Of a stretch of 7,665 bases of DNA, positions 5,100-7,665 are shown in pieces (within the stretch, counting starts at the first letter, position 1; each line of letters starts with the position of its first letter). Source of the stretch: Candidatus Saccharibacteria bacterium UBA7683 (GTDB taxonomy: Bacteria; Patescibacteriota; Saccharimonadia; Saccharimonadales; UBA7683); assembly GCA_002482925.1 (NCBI GenBank), contig DLGX01000055.1:1-7665 (forward strand), written 5' to 3'. The notes under the pieces were generated by a model, which was not told the origin of the DNA, did not search any database, and worked only from the letters and a program-made list of their open reading frames with translations. The position numbers and the translations under genes are program-made.

Positions 5100-5473
5100 T
5101 TCTTCAGACTATTTTCAACAAGTTGCACAAGATCAAGCGGAGAGGCCCACGCTTTTAAAATGTATCGTTCGGCACCAAGTTTGTAGGCTTCATCTATTTC
5201 TTTTTGCATATCGTAATTACTGAGCACAATAATATGCATGTCTTTTTTTTGCTTAGCGGTTAGCTCTGTTAGTACGCCGACCCCATCTAGGTGTGGCATT
5301 CTCAGATCAAGTAGTACAACTTCAGGCTTGAAGGATGCTACTTTTTCTAAACCTTCATTACCGTCATATGCACTTTGTACGCTATAGCCAGATTTTGCGA
5401 GTATCATAGCGTACGCTTCATTTATTGAAATATCGTCTTCAATTATTAATACTCGTGCTTTGGTTTTGCGCAT
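5096..5473 (-). CDS. Single-domain (CheY-like) response regulator
   Basis: 125 aa, just one receiver domain with no output domain. The acidic pocket is E12-D13-D14, the phosphoacceptor is D56 in VVLLDLRMP, the switch Ser is S85 in IIVLSNYD, and K107 in YILKAWASP is the conserved Lys, followed by Ala rather than the usual Pro. The full set of catalytic residues implies it is phosphorylated, most likely by the CHASE histidine kinase encoded 60 bp upstream. Without a DNA-binding domain it must act by protein contact or as a relay step. It has its own extended -10 promoter in the gap after the kinase gene, and AAGGA 10 nt before the ATG as ribosome site. Its end overlaps the convergent Crp/Fnr gene by 4 bp, so no terminator separates them. 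Confidence 0.93.
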   Translation of the reverse strand: MRKTKARVLIIEDDISINEAYAMILAKSGYSVQSAYDGNEGLEKVASFKPEVVLLDLRMPHLDGVGVLTELTAKQKKDMHIIVLSNYDMQKEIDEAYKLGAERYILKAWASPLDLVQLVENSLKN

Positions 5474-5496
5474 AAATTATTAGTCCTTCGAAATAG

Positions 5497-5505
5497 ATTA
5501 TAACA
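5497..5505 (-). promoter_or_regulatory. Extended -10 promoter of the response regulator gene
   Basis: TGTTATAAT on the minus strand is a full extended -10 (TG, one base, then consensus TATAAT at 5502-5497). No good -35 is visible. Predicted start is near 5490, giving a ~17-nt leader that holds the AAGGA ribosome site. The response regulator can therefore be transcribed apart from the kinase gene. Confidence 0.65.
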
Positions 5506-5521
5506 ACATTCTACGGTAATT

Positions 5522-5539
5522 CTGTAACCTATCTTACTG
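5522..5539. promoter_or_regulatory. Candidate Crp/Fnr-type box before the response regulator
   Basis: CTGTAA-CCTATC-TTACTG differs by one base from a perfect copy of the CTGTAA-N6-TTACAG palindrome upstream of the M23 gene. The 16-bp core (5523-5538) is 20 bp from the extended -10, centred near -40.5. It overlaps the stop codon of the kinase gene. Confidence 0.4.
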
Positions 5540-7333
5540 TTTTTTTTGCTTCAACTTTGGAAGTATAATTGTGAACTCTGAGCCTTCGCCTATAATCGAA
5601 TCTACTAGAAGTGTTCCTTTGTGTAGCCTTACTAGCTGATCTGCAAGATACAGGCCAACCCCTGTACCACTCACCTTCTCGGTTTGCTCATCGTATAACC
5701 TCGTAAACTGCTTGAAGATTTCGGCGTGCTGTTTTGGGTCTATGCCAATTCCACTATCTTTAATGATAATTTTTAGATGATTTGTAGTCTGAGCAAGTGT
5801 CACCGTAATTTCACCTGATTCGAGCGTGTATTTAATTGCATTTGTGAGAATGTTTTCTATAGCCATACGAATCATGTGCGAATCGATAGAGATCAAAATA
5901 TTCTTCTTAGGTAGTTTCAGTTTGAGCTTATGACCATGGGCTTTCAATTCATCCTGTTGTTCTTCAACTATATCTTTAACTAGTTCAGTAATATCGGTTG
6001 TGTTTTTGGCTAGCACGATACGGCCAGCTTCTAGTTTGGCTAGGTGAAGGATTTGATTAATAACGTGCAACTGGCGCTCATTACTTGTGTAAGCCTTGTC
6101 TAGTAGCGATAACTGAGAATCGCTTAATTTGCCCGCAAAACCTTGCAAAACCATGCCCAAGTATTGCTTAACCCCGGTTGCAGGGGTGCGCATTTGATGC
6201 GAAGCTAGCGAAAGTAGTTCGTCTTTAGCTAGGTTCACTTCTTTATCTTTTTGTAATACCAGCTCACGTGCTCGGCTTTTAAATATCGAGAGGAGTGCTA
6301 AAAATACAAGGAACGCGGTTATTACGCCAACTAGCAGAATATATATTGGTGCATTTGATTCTGATCGGCTCAGTACTGTATCGCGATCAAAAGTATAATC
6401 AAACTTCCATGTTACACCGTACATATCAACAGCCCTTGTAACATGGTGTTTTGAACGGGCCTGCGAAAGCTCTTGGTCGTTGTCTGTTTTATAGAGTAGG
6501 TTAGCTTCGCTGATGTGAGTATCGTATACTTTTACACTAAAATTCTGCCGTTTGCTTTCTTGTTCTAATATTTGTTTGAATAGTACGTTGGCGCGAAATC
6601 CACCATACACAAAGCCTTCAAGACTTTTTCGACGGTCTTCAACAGTATCATGAGCTGTTCCATTTTTAAATACTGGAACGTAGAGTAAAAACCCTTGATT
6701 ATCTGCTGTCTTTACATCTTGCACTAGCGTAACTTTGCGTGTTAACTGAGCTTTGCCACTATCACGCGCTCGCAACAGAGCCTCTTTTCTAGTCGGCTCT
6801 GAAAGCATATTAAAACCAGTTGCGGAGGCATTATTGCCACTGGTAGAAAACAAAAACAAAACTGCGGAGTTAAACTCAGGATCTAGCGTAGCTGGCCTAA
6901 TAGCAAAGCTTTCTACGCCTTGCCTTTGCATACTGGCTTGAACCTCTGGGTACTGCAGTGCAGTAAAAACTTGACTATAGCCCGTTCCTTGAATACCCGT
7001 TCGGTTGGTTACAGATTGCTTGTATTGAAAAAATGCATTCCATTGGTCTTTTGTAAGATTAGGGTTTGTCTGAAATAACCCAGACCCACTTTGAAGACTT
7101 GTATGATATACGCTGAAGCGTTCTGCAAGATTTGCTTGAACGGTATTAATTCTTTCTTCGACTGACTGGTTGAAGTTACTGTCGCGCGTCTGTCTCGCAT
7201 TTTGCCATGGCCAAATAGTAATAATTAAAATTGCAACCAAAACAACAAGCGGTGGAAAATAAAGTGACCTGCTTACTAGCTTATAGGCGCGTCGTAAATA
7301 GCGATTTTTTTTGAATGTTTGTACTATGGACAT
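5534..7333 (-). CDS. Membrane histidine kinase with CHASE sensor domain
   Basis: 599 aa. A short basic N-terminus leads to membrane helix 1 (about 27-43). A CHASE-type extracytoplasmic sensor follows at ~85-260, with GYSQVF, FNMLSEPTRKEALLRARDSG, GFLLYVPVF and LEGFVYGGFR. Helix 2 is at 329-351, then a short coiled linker, a HisKA domain with phosphoacceptor H379 (ASHQMRTP), and an ATPase domain with N494/N498, the G1 box DSGIGID (526-532), F543, and the G2 box GTGVGLYLADQ (556-566). All catalytic boxes are intact. CHASE domains bind small extracellular ligands; the ligand here is unknown. The start at 7333 has AGGA 10 nt upstream. The gene is followed 60 bp later by the CheY-like regulator, its likely phosphate acceptor, and preceded by the end of a second kinase gene 117 bp away. 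Confidence 0.95.
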   Translation of the reverse strand: MSIVQTFKKNRYLRRAYKLVSRSLYFPPLVVLVAILIITIWPWQNARQTRDSNFNQSVEERINTVQANLAERFSVYHTSLQSGSGLFQTNPNLTKDQWNAFFQYKQSVTNRTGIQGTGYSQVFTALQYPEVQASMQRQGVESFAIRPATLDPEFNSAVLFLFSTSGNNASATGFNMLSEPTRKEALLRARDSGKAQLTRKVTLVQDVKTADNQGFLLYVPVFKNGTAHDTVEDRRKSLEGFVYGGFRANVLFKQILEQESKRQNFSVKVYDTHISEANLLYKTDNDQELSQARSKHHVTRAVDMYGVTWKFDYTFDRDTVLSRSESNAPIYILLVGVITAFLVFLALLSIFKSRARELVLQKDKEVNLAKDELLSLASHQMRTPATGVKQYLGMVLQGFAGKLSDSQLSLLDKAYTSNERQLHVINQILHLAKLEAGRIVLAKNTTDITELVKDIVEEQQDELKAHGHKLKLKLPKKNILISIDSHMIRMAIENILTNAIKYTLESGEITVTLAQTTNHLKIIIKDSGIGIDPKQHAEIFKQFTRLYDEQTEKVSGTGVGLYLADQLVRLHKGTLLVDSIIGEGSEFTIILPKLKQKKQ

Positions 7334-7356
7334 CTTTTAAGAATCCTCACATTCAT

Positions 7357-7365
7357 ATAGTATCA
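7357..7365 (-). promoter_or_regulatory. Possible extended -10 of the CHASE kinase gene
   Basis: TGATACTAT on the minus strand has the TG-N-hexamer layout, but the hexamer TACTAT matches only 4 of 6. It lies 24 bp before the ATG, with the AGGA ribosome site (7347-7344) in between. No clear -35 is seen. Confidence 0.3.
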
Positions 7366-7400
7366 CCTTCTGTTAGTGCGTATTCACGATCACCAGCTAA

Positions 7401-7418
7401 CTGTAAGAAATCTTTCAG
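7401..7418. promoter_or_regulatory. Candidate Crp/Fnr-type box before the CHASE kinase
   Basis: CTGTAA-GAAATC-TTTCAG differs from the perfect palindrome at 3779-3796 by one base in the arms. It lies in the 117-bp gap between two kinase genes. From the possible -10 at 7362-7357 its centre is about -59.5, near but not at the class I position (-61.5). This is the weakest of the four boxes. Confidence 0.3.
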
Positions 7419-7450
7419 AAGCAAATTAAACTACGCCGGAACTTCTTCAA

Positions 7451-7665
7451 TTAATTGGTGGGCAGAGCGATCGTCGCAGCAGTAGATTGGCTTGGTTTGC
7501 TAGTGATTGTGGTCGTGCCATTTTGGCGTTCAATCAGTTGCTTTGCTATTGCAAGACCAAGACCATGGCCTTTGATAGCTTGCTGTGAACGTGAAGCATC
7601 TGCCCTATAAAAACGGTCGAACACATGTGGTAGATCTTTAGGTGCGATACCAACACCGTGGTCTA
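7451..7665 (-). CDS. Histidine kinase, C-terminal ATPase part (5' truncated by window edge)
   Basis: Reading the minus strand from the window end gives 70 codons and a TAA stop. The fragment is the last part of a HATPase_c domain: DHGVGI is the G1 box, LPHVFDRFYRAD the F box, and KGHGLGLAIAKQLIERQNG the G2 box with its following helix, ending in a TIALPTN strand. These are the ATP-lid motifs of a sensor histidine kinase, and they look closer to canonical PhoR/EnvZ-type kinases (FDRFYRAD) than to the neighbouring CHASE kinase (FKQFTRL). The remainder, including any sensor and phosphoacceptor, lies beyond the window, probably with a partner response regulator further on. No start codon is in the window. 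Which signal it senses cannot be said. Confidence 0.9.
   Translation of the reverse strand, partial: DHGVGIAPKDLPHVFDRFYRADASRSQQAIKGHGLGLAIAKQLIERQNGTTTITSKPSQSTAATIALPTN

Noticed and set aside
5243..5547. Two runs of eight T (5243-5250 and 5540-5547) as possible slippage or terminator signals
   Set aside because: Both are Lys codons inside genes (AAG CAA AAA AAA), no hairpin precedes them, and the frames are intact.
6753..7200. Open frames of about 62 codons inside the CHASE kinase gene on both strands
   Set aside because: They are shadows of the kinase frame, whose sensor domain is continuous across this region.
1..7665. CRISPR arrays, tRNA or rRNA genes, insertion sequences, attachment sites
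   Set aside because: I looked for repeated spacers, cloverleaf-like segments, transposase motifs and terminal repeats and saw none; nearly all of the window is protein coding.

Overview
The window most likely comes from a Candidate Phyla Radiation bacterium, probably Saccharibacteria (TM7). The gene set is small and tightly packed, with 4-bp or shorter overlaps within operons and two overlapping convergent gene pairs. The histidine kinase carries a SHQMRTPATGVKQY-type phosphoacceptor region, which I associate with that group. UGA acts as a stop (end of the MauE-like gene), which argues against the CPR lineages that recoded UGA. The lineage is an inference and no marker gene is present.

Layout, left to right. 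(1) 2-1516, plus strand: the 3' part of a large surface-protein gene (cohesin-like end, Pro-Thr linker, Fn3-like and carboxypeptidase-regulatory-like domains, membrane anchor, long cytoplasmic tail). (2) 2904-1503, minus strand: a three-gene operon encoding a CsoR/RcnR-family metal sensor, a MauE/DoxX-like membrane protein and a TylF-like methyltransferase. Each start overlaps the previous stop. The operon is driven by a promoter whose spacer holds a perfect C-tract/G-tract operator. (3) 3746-2952, minus: a LytM/M23 metallopeptidase-type protein with all catalytic residues but no signal peptide. (4) 4305-3829, minus: a small unknown protein and a GlsB/YeaQ-type membrane protein. (5) 4428-5099, plus: a Crp/Fnr-family regulator, divergent from (4). 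(6) 7333-5096, minus: a CHASE-domain membrane histidine kinase and a single-domain response regulator. (7) 7665-7451, minus: the C-terminal end of a second histidine kinase, cut by the window edge.

The most interesting structure lies between the genes. A palindrome of Crp/Fnr type, CTGTAA-N6-TTACAG or a close variant, occurs in four intergenic regions: upstream of M23, in the crp/small-gene divergent region, between kinase and response regulator, and upstream of the kinase. At two of these the palindrome sits exactly 21 bp from a -10 hexamer, the class II (-41.5) activator position; at a third the gap is 20 bp. The simplest reading is that the Crp/Fnr-like protein encoded here controls a local regulon. 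That regulon would comprise its own gene, an envelope-stress-type operon, a cell-wall peptidase and the adjacent two-component system. The metal-sensor operon has its own different operator and appears independent of it.
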